This document shows, in pieces, positions 7,083 through 14,087 of a stretch of 35,671 nucleotides of DNA (within the stretch, counting starts at the first letter, position 1; each line of letters starts with the position of its first letter). The DNA lies in the NCBI GenBank assembly GCA_902597215.1, contig CACJWU010000006.1:1-35671 (forward strand). The letters are read 5' to 3'. A program made the translations under genes and the position numbers. Origin of the DNA: an uncultured Pelagibacteraceae bacterium. GTDB lineage: Bacteria > Pseudomonadota > Alphaproteobacteria > Pelagibacterales > Pelagibacteraceae. The notes under the pieces were generated by a model, which worked only from the letters and a program-made list of their open reading frames with translations, made no database searches and was not told the origin of the DNA.

Positions 7083-8702
7083 ATGAGAATAAATTTTTGG
7101 TACATATCTTCTATTTTAATTTCTTTATTTGTTATAATTCCAATTTTAACAGTCTTTTCAAGTTTCTTTGAAAATACTTCAAATTATTATCAAGTTTTAA
7201 AAGATACTTTTTTACTAGAGTATATATTTAATTCCTTAACTTTATTGCTAAGTGTATTAATATTAACTTTTTTAATAGGCACTGGATCTGCATACTTAGT
7301 ATCTTTTTTTGAATTTCCATTTAGTAATTTTTTTAAATGGGCATTGATACTTTCTTTTGCAGTTCCTCCTTATATTTATGCTTATTCATTAACTGCTTTT
7401 TTTGAAAATTATGGAACTGCTTACACTATTTTAAAAAATTTATTTGGTGAAGCTAATTACAATCAAAACATTCCAAAGTTTGATGGATTATTTGGAGTAA
7501 TTCTTTCTATTTCTTTTTCTTTGTATGCGTATGTATATATTTTAGCTAGAGCATCTTTTTTATATCAACCACAAAATTTAATTGATTTAGGAAAAAATTT
7601 AGGTTTTTCAAAATTTAAAACTTTATATTCTATTATTTTACCTGCTGCACGACCAGCAATAGTTGCAGGTTTGTCTTTAGTGGCAATGGAAACACTTGCA
7701 GAATTTGGAGCAGTTGATTTCTTCTCAATAAACACCTTAACAACAGGAATTTACAACTCTTGGATAGCGTTTGATGATTTAGCTTTTGCAAACCAATTAT
7801 CCTTTTATTTGCTTTTATTCATATTTGCTCTTTTTATTTTAGAAAACCTTTCTAGAAAAAAGGCTAAATATCACATGAATTCTAGAGGTGGATTTAGACA
7901 AAAACAAAAAATTAAACTTTCAGGTAGAAAATCTTTAATGGCTTTCACGTTTTGCTTTTTAGTCTTTTTCTTAAGTTTTTTATTTCCACTAAGTCAAATG
8001 ATGTATTGGACAATAAAATTTCCAGAAAACCTGTTTGATTTACAAATAATTAATCTTCTAATTAATACACTTTATTTGGTTGTTTTATCTAGTCTGGTTT
8101 TAATAATATTTGCTCTTATTTCAAATTATGGAAATAGAGTTAATAAAGATAAAGCTTTAAATTTTTTATCAACTTTATCAATCTCAGGCTATGCAATTCC
8201 AGGTGTAATTTTGGCAGTTGCCTTTATTACTTTTATTGCTTGGATTGATGAGAGTGTGATAAAAAACTATGGTTTCTTATCAATAAAAAAAGTTTTTATA
8301 GGTTCAATATTTGGACTGGTTATTGTTTATTTTATTAGATTTTACTCATTAGCTTTTAATGGAATCAAATCAGGATATGAAAAAATCAATATATCAGTGG
8401 ATGAAAGTTCTTATTTACTTGGATATTCAAAAAGAAAAACATTTATGAATATTCATATTCCTTTTTTGAGAAATTCATTATTGTTTGTTTTCATATTGAT
8501 TTCATTAGAAATTATAAGAGAGCTTCCTATAACTTTGATCTTAAGACCTTTTAATTTTGAAACTTTTGCTACTACAGCTTACATTTCTGCATCAGAGGAT
8601 TTATTAGAGGCAGCAGCAGTTCCATCATTATTTTTAATTTTGATTGCAACTTCTTTTATAATTGTTACATCTAAATATATTTTAAGAGATCAAAATGAGT
8701 AA
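7083..8702 (+). CDS. fbpB: Ferric iron ABC transporter permease (two fused domains)
   Basis: Inner-membrane permease of the Fe(III) importer. At 539 aa it is the FbpB/SfuB double-length form, carrying two BPD_transp_1 halves (about residues 45-255 and 325-530) separated by a basic loop near 265-280. About twelve hydrophobic segments are visible. Two EAA-type loops face the ATPase (GKNLGFSKFKTLYSIILPAARP around 172-193, and LGYSKRKTFMNIHIPFLRN around 448-466). The ATG at 7083 has AAGGCGG upstream. The 3' end overlaps fbpC by 8 nt. The 5' neighbour is the structured spacer after fbpA. Confidence 0.93.
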   Translation: MRINFWYISSILISLFVIIPILTVFSSFFENTSNYYQVLKDTFLLEYIFNSLTLLLSVLILTFLIGTGSAYLVSFFEFPFSNFFKWALILSFAVPPYIYAYSLTAFFENYGTAYTILKNLFGEANYNQNIPKFDGLFGVILSISFSLYAYVYILARASFLYQPQNLIDLGKNLGFSKFKTLYSIILPAARPAIVAGLSLVAMETLAEFGAVDFFSINTLTTGIYNSWIAFDDLAFANQLSFYLLLFIFALFILENLSRKKAKYHMNSRGGFRQKQKIKLSGRKSLMAFTFCFLVFFLSFLFPLSQMMYWTIKFPENLFDLQIINLLINTLYLVVLSSLVLIIFALISNYGNRVNKDKALNFLSTLSISGYAIPGVILAVAFITFIAWIDESVIKNYGFLSIKKVFIGSIFGLVIVYFIRFYSLAFNGIKSGYEKINISVDESSYLLGYSKRKTFMNIHIPFLRNSLLFVFILISLEIIRELPITLILRPFNFETFATTAYISASEDLLEAAAVPSLFLILIATSFIIVTSKYILRDQNE

Positions 8703-9756
8703 AAATTTTTTTGAAATTAAAGATGTTGATTTTAATGTTAGTGGTAAAACTAAGGTTAAAGATGTTTCTTTTGCAATAGAAAATGAGGGAGACGTTATAT
8801 GTCTTTTAGGACCTTCTGGAATCGGAAAAACCACAATATTAAGAACTATTGCTGGATTGGAAAAAATCAAAAAAGGATCAATCAAACTTAACGGTAAATT
8901 AATATCATCTGAAAAAATAAACGTAGAACCTGAAAATAGAAATGTATCACTTGCTTTTCAAGACAACAGTTTGTTTCCACATTATACTGTTGAAAAAAAT
9001 ATATTATTAGGTGCAGAGAGAAATAAAGAAAAAAATGGAAAAAAAATAACCTTAAAAGAAATAGTTGATTTGTTAGATATTTTTCACATATTAAGTAAAT
9101 ACCCTCATGAAATAAGTGCTGGTGAGGCTCAACGTGCATCACTTGCAAGATCTCTTATAACGCAGCCAGATCTTTTGTTATTAGACGAACCTCTATCGAA
9201 TGTTGATCAAAGTTTTAAAGAAGAAATTCAAGTAAGACTTAAAAAAATTTTAAATCAATTAAAAATTACAACAATTATAGTTACGCATGACTCGTACGAG
9301 GCATTTTATTTGGGAAATAAATGTGGAATAATTTTAAATCAACAACTTAAACAGTTTGATGATCCATATAAAGTTTATCATTTCCCAAATTCAATTGAAG
9401 TCGTTAACTTTTTAAATAGGGGAATTTTAATTCCTGCCAAAGTTACAGGTAAAAATACTTTAGAAAATTGGGATTTAGGAACAATTGAAGGTAATTTTAT
9501 AAAAGAATATCCAAAAGGTGCAAATGTACAATTACTACTTCAACCAGAAGACCTTGAACATGATGATAAAAGTAATTTAAAACTAGAGGTGGTAGATAGG
9601 AAATTTAGAGGAACTAACTTTATTTATACGCTTAAAACACCAAGTAATACAAAAATACCAGTATTTGTACATTCCCATCATATTCATCAACATGAAGTTG
9701 ATGAAAAATTTGGTATCAAAAGACCTATTCATATTGATCATATAGTTTGCTTCTAA
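8695..9756 (+). CDS. fbpC: Ferric iron ABC transporter ATP-binding protein
   Basis: Energises Fe(III) import with FbpB. The Walker A motif GPSGIGKTT is at 39-47, Walker B LLLLDEP ends near 166, and the H-loop IIVTHD follows. A C-terminal regulatory beta domain (TOBE-like, about 240-353) is present, as expected for the FbpC/CysA-type length of 353 aa. The ABC signature is unusual, ISAGEAQ at 140-146 instead of LSGGQQQ. It overlaps fbpB by 8 nt and is the last gene of the iron set; the azl genes follow after only 17 nt on the same strand and may be read through. Confidence 0.93.
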   Translation: MSKNFFEIKDVDFNVSGKTKVKDVSFAIENEGDVICLLGPSGIGKTTILRTIAGLEKIKKGSIKLNGKLISSEKINVEPENRNVSLAFQDNSLFPHYTVEKNILLGAERNKEKNGKKITLKEIVDLLDIFHILSKYPHEISAGEAQRASLARSLITQPDLLLLDEPLSNVDQSFKEEIQVRLKKILNQLKITTIIVTHDSYEAFYLGNKCGIILNQQLKQFDDPYKVYHFPNSIEVVNFLNRGILIPAKVTGKNTLENWDLGTIEGNFIKEYPKGANVQLLLQPEDLEHDDKSNLKLEVVDRKFRGTNFIYTLKTPSNTKIPVFVHSHHIHQHEVDEKFGIKRPIHIDHIVCF

Positions 9757-9773
9757 TAAAAACATTTTAGAAA

Positions 9774-10469
9774 ATGAAAAGTAATCTAAAAGTTTTTTTA
9801 AAAGGGATACTTGATGTTAGTCCATTGATGATCCCAGTAGTTCCCTTTGGTCTTATTTTTGGGGTTCTCGCAATTGATGTTGGGTTTAGTCCATTAGAAA
9901 CAATGGGAATGTCGTTAATAGTTTTTGGTGGGGCTTCTCAGATAGTTCTTTTACAATTATTTTCTGGAGGAGCATCATCTTTGGTAATTATTAGCTCTGT
10001 TGGTGCAGTTAACTCACGTCATTTACTTTATGGAGCTGTTGTATCTGAACATTTGTCAGATTTAAAATTGATTTGGAAAATTATTATTTCATATTTTTTA
10101 ATTGATCAGGCATACGCAATATCAAATGAGTATCTAAAAAAAAATAAAGATCATAATAGATATTTTCATTTAGTTGGAGCTGGCGCAACTTGTTGGGTAA
10201 TTTGGCAATCAACTACTTTTTTAGGAATCATATTAGGTGCAGCGATACCAGAAAAACTTGGTTTAAGTTTTGCTGTTCCTTTAACATTTTTAGCACTTTT
10301 AGTTAATGATTTTAGAAAATTTATAAATGTTATTGTAATAATTGTTTCAGGTTTGGTGGCTACATTTGGTTATAATTATATTCCTTTCAAAGCTTATGCA
10401 ATAGTGGCTGGTTTAACAGGTTTAATTGCAGCCATGATATTAACAAAAATGATTAAAACAAATGAGTAA
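9774..10469 (+). CDS. azlC: AzlC family branched-chain amino acid exporter, large subunit
   Basis: Inner-membrane protein of 231 aa with the AzlC start pattern MIPVVPFGLIFGVLAIDVGFSPLE in pieces (about 16-40), followed by FGGASQIVLLQL and NSRHLLYGA (about 80-88). AzlC with AzlD (YgaZH type) exports branched-chain amino acids or analogues; substrate not established here. It overlaps azlD by 8 nt, which is the standard coupled arrangement. Its position 17 nt after fbpC suggests co-transcription with the iron genes without a functional link. Confidence 0.92.
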   Translation: MKSNLKVFLKGILDVSPLMIPVVPFGLIFGVLAIDVGFSPLETMGMSLIVFGGASQIVLLQLFSGGASSLVIISSVGAVNSRHLLYGAVVSEHLSDLKLIWKIIISYFLIDQAYAISNEYLKKNKDHNRYFHLVGAGATCWVIWQSTTFLGIILGAAIPEKLGLSFAVPLTFLALLVNDFRKFINVIVIIVSGLVATFGYNYIPFKAYAIVAGLTGLIAAMILTKMIKTNE

Positions 10470-10776
10470 TTGGGCATTAATAATATATTGTGGTTTGATT
10501 ACTTATCTTACAAGATTTTCAATGATAGCATTGATAAAAAAAGAAATGTTTAATGACAGGATAAGGGAGGTTTTGTCTTATGTGCCTTCTGCAATATTTC
10601 CAGCAATAATATTTCCAGCAATTTTTTTAGACAACTCAGGTTCAATTTTAATTGAAGATAATTCAAAAATTATGGCAGCATTGATTGCTGCATTAATTGG
10701 AATTTTCTCAAGAAGTATAATTGCGACAATTTTTTCAGGATTAGCTTCTTATTGGTTTTTAATTTTTGTAGTATAA
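10462..10776 (+). CDS. azlD: AzlD family branched-chain amino acid exporter, small subunit
   Basis: Small partner of AzlC, 104 aa with three to four membrane segments. The family features LITYLTRFSMIAL (12-24) and the YVPSAIFPAIIFPAIF stretch (about 40-55) are clear. ATG at 10462 lies within the end of azlC. A short gap of 6 nt leads to the thioredoxin-like gene. Confidence 0.9.
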   Translation: MSNWALIIYCGLITYLTRFSMIALIKKEMFNDRIREVLSYVPSAIFPAIIFPAIFLDNSGSILIEDNSKIMAALIAALIGIFSRSIIATIFSGLASYWFLIFVV

Positions 10777-10782
10777 AAAGTT

Positions 10783-11151
10783 ATGAAAAAAATTTTTATA
10801 TATATATTTTTATTTTTATCACTAAGTTCAAATGGTTTTTCAAAAGAAACAACTTTTAAAAAAGAATTATTTGATAAAGCCCAAGTAGAAGGCAAGGTTG
10901 TAATAGTTAGTTCTTGGATAAAGTATTGTTCATCCTGTGCTAGTCAAATGAAAGTATTAGATAAAGCTAAAAATGATTTTGATAATATAGAATATTTTGC
11001 GTTCGATGTAACGAATAAAGAGATAGCAGAATTATTTGATGTACAGTATCAAACTACGCTTTTAATTTTTAAAAATAGAAAGTTAGTTTATAGAAGTATT
11101 GGTGAGACATCTAAAGATCTGATTTATAAAGCTATAAAATCTTCAATTTAA
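10783..11151 (+). CDS. Exported thioredoxin-like protein (CxxC)
   Basis: Probable periplasmic thiol protein of 122 aa. An N-terminal hydrophobic segment (residues 1-20) looks like a signal peptide or anchor. The thioredoxin fold shows the order VVIVSSWIKYCSSCASQMK with a C49-x-x-C52 pair (CSSC rather than CGPC or CGYC), followed by FAFDVTN and the TTLLIFKNRK strand that replaces the usual cis-proline segment. It resembles the C-terminal thioredoxin domain of DsbD without its membrane part. Partner unknown; a copper protein and DUF4396 are encoded just downstream, so a thiol or metal maturation role is possible. Converges on the metallohydrolase gene with a 2-nt gap. Confidence 0.8.
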   Translation: MKKIFIYIFLFLSLSSNGFSKETTFKKELFDKAQVEGKVVIVSSWIKYCSSCASQMKVLDKAKNDFDNIEYFAFDVTNKEIAELFDVQYQTTLLIFKNRKLVYRSIGETSKDLIYKAIKSSI

Positions 11152-11153
11152 AT

Positions 11154-11834
11154 TTAAGCACCTAATTTAATATTTCTAGCAACATTTGACTCGATTTCAG
11201 CAGGTTTTTTTAAATTTAAATTGTTCATGATTTCAATATATTCATCAACACTATTAACTTGTAATCTTGGATTTTGTTTCTTTTCTTTTCCAATGGTACT
11301 CACTTTTTCACCTTTATAATCATGTGCTGGATATAAAAGGGTTTCCTCAGGTAATTTTAAAAGTTTATTAAATATTGAATTATAAGCATCTTTAGAATTA
11401 CCATTTTGAAAATCAGTTCTACCAGTCCCATTAATTAATAAAGTGTCTCCTGAAAAAAGATAGTTATTCATTAAAAAACTAAAACTGTCGGAGGTGTGTC
11501 CAGGAGTATACATTGCTCTAATTTTAAGATTATCTAAATTTATATACTCATCATCTTTTACTTTTATTTCTACAGACTCTGCAGGGGTATGGGAGCCCAT
11601 GATTGTTGTGCATTTTGTTATATTTTTTAGTTTAGAGGCACCAGTCACATGATCAGCATGGATATGAGTGTCAATAACTTTTACTAATTTTAAATCTAAT
11701 TCTTTTAGAATATCAATATATTCATTAACGTTTTCCAAAACTGGATCAATTATTAAAGCCTCTCTTCCATTACCAGATGAAATTAAATAAGTATAGGTTG
11801 AGGATTTAGAGTCAAATAATTGTTTAAAAATCAT
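11154..11834 (-). CDS. MBL-fold metallohydrolase, ETHE1-like (probable persulfide dioxygenase)
   Basis: Metallo-beta-lactamase fold protein of 226 aa. The metal motif THIHADHVTG is at 56-65 (His57, His59, Asp61, His62), followed by PGHTSDSFSF and the SGDTLLINGTGRTDFQ segment typical of ETHE1/Blh proteins, and YPAHDYKG as the last His ligand. Known ETHE1 members oxidise glutathione persulfide with mononuclear iron. A role in sulfide or sulfane-sulfur handling would fit the sulfonate genes far downstream, but that link is inference. Cytoplasmic; divergent from the cupredoxin gene. Glyoxalase II is a less likely alternative because the HADHVTGASKL sequence is ETHE1-like. Confidence 0.85.
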   Translation of the reverse strand: MIFKQLFDSKSSTYTYLISSGNGREALIIDPVLENVNEYIDILKELDLKLVKVIDTHIHADHVTGASKLKNITKCTTIMGSHTPAESVEIKVKDDEYINLDNLKIRAMYTPGHTSDSFSFLMNNYLFSGDTLLINGTGRTDFQNGNSKDAYNSIFNKLLKLPEETLLYPAHDYKGEKVSTIGKEKKQNPRLQVNSVDEYIEIMNNLNLKKPAEIESNVARNIKLGA

Positions 11835-11860
11835 AATTTATATTAACACATAAGTACAAA

Positions 11861-11889
11861 TTGACCCATTGATAAAACTTACATTAATA
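11861..11889 (+). promoter_or_regulatory. Candidate sigma70 promoter for the cupredoxin gene
   Basis: TTGACC (11861-11866), 17 nt, TTAATA (11884-11889), placed 13 nt before the ATG of the cupredoxin gene. The -35 is a good match, the -10 is poor, and the start would be nearly leaderless. Low-to-moderate support. Confidence 0.35.
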
Positions 11890-11902
11890 TTACTTCTTCA
11901 AC

Positions 11903-12406
11903 ATGAAAAAAATTATAATTATATTCACATTCCTATTTTTAAATTCATTAGCTTATGCAGATAAAAATATGAAAATTGGTTCAAAGGGTAATGAATCAGA
12001 TATAACAAGGGTTATAAAAGTTGTTATGTATGATAATTATTATGAACCAAGTTCTTTTCAGATTAAAAAAGGTGAAACAATTAAGTTTGAAGTTGAAAAT
12101 GCAGGCATGCTTGTTCATGAATTTAATATTGCAAACAAAATGATGCACATGAAACATCAGCCAGAGATGGTAAAAATGGCTGAGAATGGAATTCTTCTTG
12201 CTTTTTCTATTGATAAGGAAAAAATGAAGAAGATGGCAAAAATGGATAAGTCAATGGGTCATTCACACAGTAATAGTGTTTTGTTAGAGCCAAAACAAAA
12301 AGGGGATATCATTTGGAAATTTGATAATGCAGTCAACATAGAAATAGCTTGCAATGTTCCTGGTCATTATCAAGCTGGAATGATTGCCAAAGTTAATATA
12401 AAATAA
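11903..12406 (+). CDS. Exported cupredoxin-domain protein (plastocyanin/azurin-like)
   Basis: Periplasmic type 1 copper protein. Signal peptide at 1-19 (FLNSLAYA|DK). The copper ligands of the family are visible: His72 in MLVHEFN and the C-terminal Cys150-NVPG-His155-x4-Met160 (CNVPGHYQAGM). Between them is a Met/His-rich insert (about 79-122, with MMHMKH, KMKKMAKM and GHSHS) that could bind extra copper, as in copper-handling cupredoxins. It is followed 4 nt later by DUF4396, so the two are probably co-expressed. Likely role: copper storage or transfer, or electron transfer; not decidable from sequence alone. Confidence 0.88.
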   Translation: MKKIIIIFTFLFLNSLAYADKNMKIGSKGNESDITRVIKVVMYDNYYEPSSFQIKKGETIKFEVENAGMLVHEFNIANKMMHMKHQPEMVKMAENGILLAFSIDKEKMKKMAKMDKSMGHSHSNSVLLEPKQKGDIIWKFDNAVNIEIACNVPGHYQAGMIAKVNIK

Positions 12407-12410
12407 TTAA

Positions 12411-12857
12411 ATGGATAACACTGCTGCTACCAATTTTAATTGGTCTTGTATACACACGTGGAAAAGAAGTGCTAAAAATACCAGTTGGTGTTTACTTGGA
12501 TGTGCAATAGGTGATTTTGGAACAATTCTGTTTTTTCAATTAACTAAAATCCCATTTCCTGTTTTAGCAATTATGACCTTAGCAATTATTAATGGTTTAA
12601 TCACAAGTATTATTTTGGAAACAATAGTTTTAATGAGGCAAAATCTTGATTTTTCCAAAGCTTTTAAAACAGCAATGGGAATGAGTTTTATATCAATGAT
12701 AAGCATGGAAGTTGCCATGAATTTAACTGATTACTATTTGACTGGTGGAGCTATGTTAACTTGGTGGGTAATTCCTATAATGCTATTAGTTGGATTTTTA
12801 ACACCTTGGCCCTACAATTACTGGAGACTTAAAAAATTTGGTATTGCGTGTCATTAA
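12411..12857 (+). CDS. DUF4396 family membrane protein
   Basis: Inner-membrane protein of unknown function, 148 aa, three to four hydrophobic segments. The DUF4396 hallmarks are the CLLGCAIGDFG motif (about 27-37) and the ending GFLTPWPYNYWRLKKFGIACH in part. Family members often sit by copper proteins, and here it follows a Met/His-rich cupredoxin directly. Two cysteines in CxxxC of the first helix could bind metal. ATG at 12411 is 4 nt after the upstream stop; its last codons overlap the GTG of the methyltransferase. The N-terminal 20 residues do not look like a typical longer family N terminus, which usually adds one or two helices. Confidence 0.75.
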   Translation: MDNTAATNFNWSCIHTWKRSAKNTSWCLLGCAIGDFGTILFFQLTKIPFPVLAIMTLAIINGLITSIILETIVLMRQNLDFSKAFKTAMGMSFISMISMEVAMNLTDYYLTGGAMLTWWVIPIMLLVGFLTPWPYNYWRLKKFGIACH

Positions 12858-13555
12858 AGAATTGGGATAACAAAACGTGGCTTTCATCTAAAAAATATAT
12901 CAGATCATTTAACAACTTTTTATTAAAACAAATAAGATTAAACAGAGACTCTCAAATTTTAGATATTGGTTGTGGGAGAGGTAAAATATTAGGATTTTTA
13001 TGCTCAAGCTTGAGATTAAAAAATAAGCCAGTAGGTATCGATATAGAAAATCACAAAGATAGAGATAAAAGAATTAATTTCAAAAAGATTGATGCAATTA
13101 AATATTTAAAAAATAATAATCAAAAATTTGATTTGATTCTTATTAAACAAACAATTCATTTAATGAATTTTAGGGAAATAAAGAAATTAATTTCCTTATG
13201 CAAAACTAAGCTTAAAAAAGATGGAAAAATCTTGATATTCTCTTTAGAAACTTCAAAAAATGAGATACCGACTTTTCTTTTAATGAAAAAACGACTTATA
13301 AACTCATTAAATCGTGATAAAAAAATAATATTATTTTTGTCAAAACTTTATCCAAATATTAAAAAAAAGAAATTTTCTTTCAGAGTGAAAATATCAACTA
13401 AAAAATATATGGAAATGATCAGAAATAGATATATCTCAACATTATTAAGTATGAGCAGTAATCAAATTTTACGGGGAATTGATGAAATTAATTCAAGTTA
13501 TCAAAAAATACTAAATTTCAATGATAAATTAATCTGTCTTATTTTGAATAAATAA
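12848..13555 (+). CDS. Class I SAM-dependent methyltransferase
   Basis: Protein of 235 aa with the SAM-binding motif I ILDIGCGRG (37-45), an acidic residue after beta2 (VGIDIEN, about 63-69), and motif II/III around FDLILIKQTIHLM. The substrate is unknown. The C-terminal third is very lysine-rich. GTG start at 12848 overlaps DUF4396 by 10 nt; no other in-frame start fits better, since the SAM motif comes shortly after. Its stop overlaps the T-tract (antisense) of the terminator that belongs to the minus-strand transcript described next. Expressed probably with the cupredoxin and DUF4396. Confidence 0.8.
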   Translation: MSLKNWDNKTWLSSKKYIRSFNNFLLKQIRLNRDSQILDIGCGRGKILGFLCSSLRLKNKPVGIDIENHKDRDKRINFKKIDAIKYLKNNNQKFDLILIKQTIHLMNFREIKKLISLCKTKLKKDGKILIFSLETSKNEIPTFLLMKKRLINSLNRDKKIILFLSKLYPNIKKKKFSFRVKISTKKYMEMIRNRYISTLLSMSSNQILRGIDEINSSYQKILNFNDKLICLILNK

Positions 13556-13611
13556 AAAATTTACTTAAGGGTTCGCTCTTTAGTTTTCCAACCAAAAGAG
13601 CTCCCTTAAGT
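13554..13611 (-). terminator. Strong rho-independent terminator of the small minus-strand transcript
   Basis: Outer arms ACTTAAGGG and CCCTTAAGT (13603-13611 and 13563-13571) are a perfect 9-bp inverted repeat; inside them GCTCTTT and AAAGAGC add 7 bp (13595-13601 and 13575-13581). On the minus strand the stem is followed by AAATTTTTT (T6 at 13559-13554). On the plus strand no T-tract follows, so the direction is minus. This is the strongest stem-loop in the window. Confidence 0.85.
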
Positions 13612-13728
13612 CGCCTTCTTGGCATTTAAGTCCAAATGGACTTTAAGTTTCTTGTTTTCGTTTTTATGAAATATATGGCTACCCAGCTAAGTGTCAGGCG
13701 GCTTTTGATTCATTAAAACTACCTCCTT
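13554..13728 (-). ncRNA. Candidate small structured transcript with an interrupted micro-ORF
   Basis: Not a recognised RNA family. On the minus strand a possible promoter (13735-13763) is followed by a perfect AAGGAGGT (13728-13721), an ATG at 13713 eight nt further on, and eight codons (MNQKPPDT) to a TAG at 13689-13687. Reading continues for 26 open codons, beginning LGSHIFHKNENKK and ending NAKKAT, to TAA at 13608-13606, which lies inside the first arm of a strong terminator. Internal pairing is visible: AAGTCC/GGACTT around ATTT near 13630-13645, and CGCCT/AGGCG linking the beginning to the end. It may be an sRNA, a dual RNA with an 8-residue peptide, or a small protein gene broken or recoded at TAG. 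Confidence 0.5.
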
Positions 13729-13734
13729 AAATAA

Positions 13735-13763
13735 AACATAAATTTTGATAAGGTTGTATGCAA
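13735..13763 (-). promoter_or_regulatory. Candidate promoter of the small minus-strand transcript
   Basis: TTGCAT (13763-13758), 17 nt, TATGTT (13740-13735). Start would fall near the AAGGAGGT at 13728, giving a very short leader. The -35 overlaps the right arm of the ATACAACCT/AGGTTGTAT inverted repeat. Spacing is ideal; hexamers are modest. Confidence 0.4.
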
Positions 13764-13809
13764 TAAATTTATTTAAATTTTGCTTAAATATATTTCTTGA
13801 ATACAACCT
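13751..13809. repeat. Spaced 9-bp inverted repeat AGGTTGTAT / ATACAACCT
   Basis: Perfect arms at 13751-13759 and 13801-13809, 50 bp centre to centre, with an A/T-only palindrome-rich centre (AAATTTATTTAAATTT at 13765-13780). One arm touches the -35 of the small minus-strand transcript. It could be a pair of operator half-sites, a long-range RNA hairpin, or chance. The rest of 13810-13905 is AT-rich with nothing else recognised. Confidence 0.4.
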
Positions 13810-13905
13810 GGCTGTTTAATAGTATTCGCACATCAAAAAAATTGTTTCACTTAATAATAGAAATTTTAAAATTGCATTAAATTGTAATATCTATATTGTT
13901 TAAAT

Positions 13906-14085
13906 ATGAAATATGTCACTGGATTAATAAATTTAATTATAAGTTTAGTAGTTTCAACAATAATTATTTATGGAATAAATATTGTTGCTGGATTTGCCGG
14001 AGCCGATTATACATTTTCACATGGAGAAACTTTTGTGATTTGGATATTAATGGCTATTCTTGTTAATAATTGTTTTAATAAATAA
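13906..14085 (+). CDS. Small two-segment membrane protein, hypothetical
   Basis: A 59-residue ORF from ATG 13906 to TAA. It shows two hydrophobic segments (about 5-30 and 42-57) separated by a short polar loop with AGADYTFSHGE, a reasonable start MKYVTG and a polar tail NNCFNK, so it reads as a genuine small membrane protein rather than noise. No Shine-Dalgarno site is visible, so translation may be weak or leaderless. It ends 2 nt before the stop of the convergent dioxygenase gene. Function unknown. Confidence 0.6.
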   Translation: MKYVTGLINLIISLVVSTIIIYGINIVAGFAGADYTFSHGETFVIWILMAILVNNCFNK

Positions 14086-14087
14086 AC

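Noticed and set aside
8888..9148. Minus-strand 86-aa open frame within fbpC and similar antisense frames (for example 23808-24026, 30833-31069, 32104-32304)
   Set aside because: They lie opposite strongly conserved genes, have Phe/Tyr/Leu-rich composition, and lack ribosome sites.
12400..12510. Alternative frame reading WITLLLPILIGLVYTRGKEV at the start of DUF4396, suggesting a frameshifted N-terminal helix
   Set aside because: It has no good start and closes at a stop; the DUF4396 frame from ATG 12411 runs directly into the conserved CxxxC helix. Kept only as a possibility.
13560..13611. Bidirectional terminator for the methyltransferase gene
   Set aside because: On the plus strand the stem is followed by CGCCTTCTT without a T-tract; direction is minus.
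13554..13728. Known RNA (6S, SRP RNA, tmRNA, RNase P) for the minus-strand transcript
   Set aside because: None of the recognisable cores was seen: no SRP GGAA loop context, no tRNA-like acceptor or Ala-rich tag, no long 6S hairpin with open centre.
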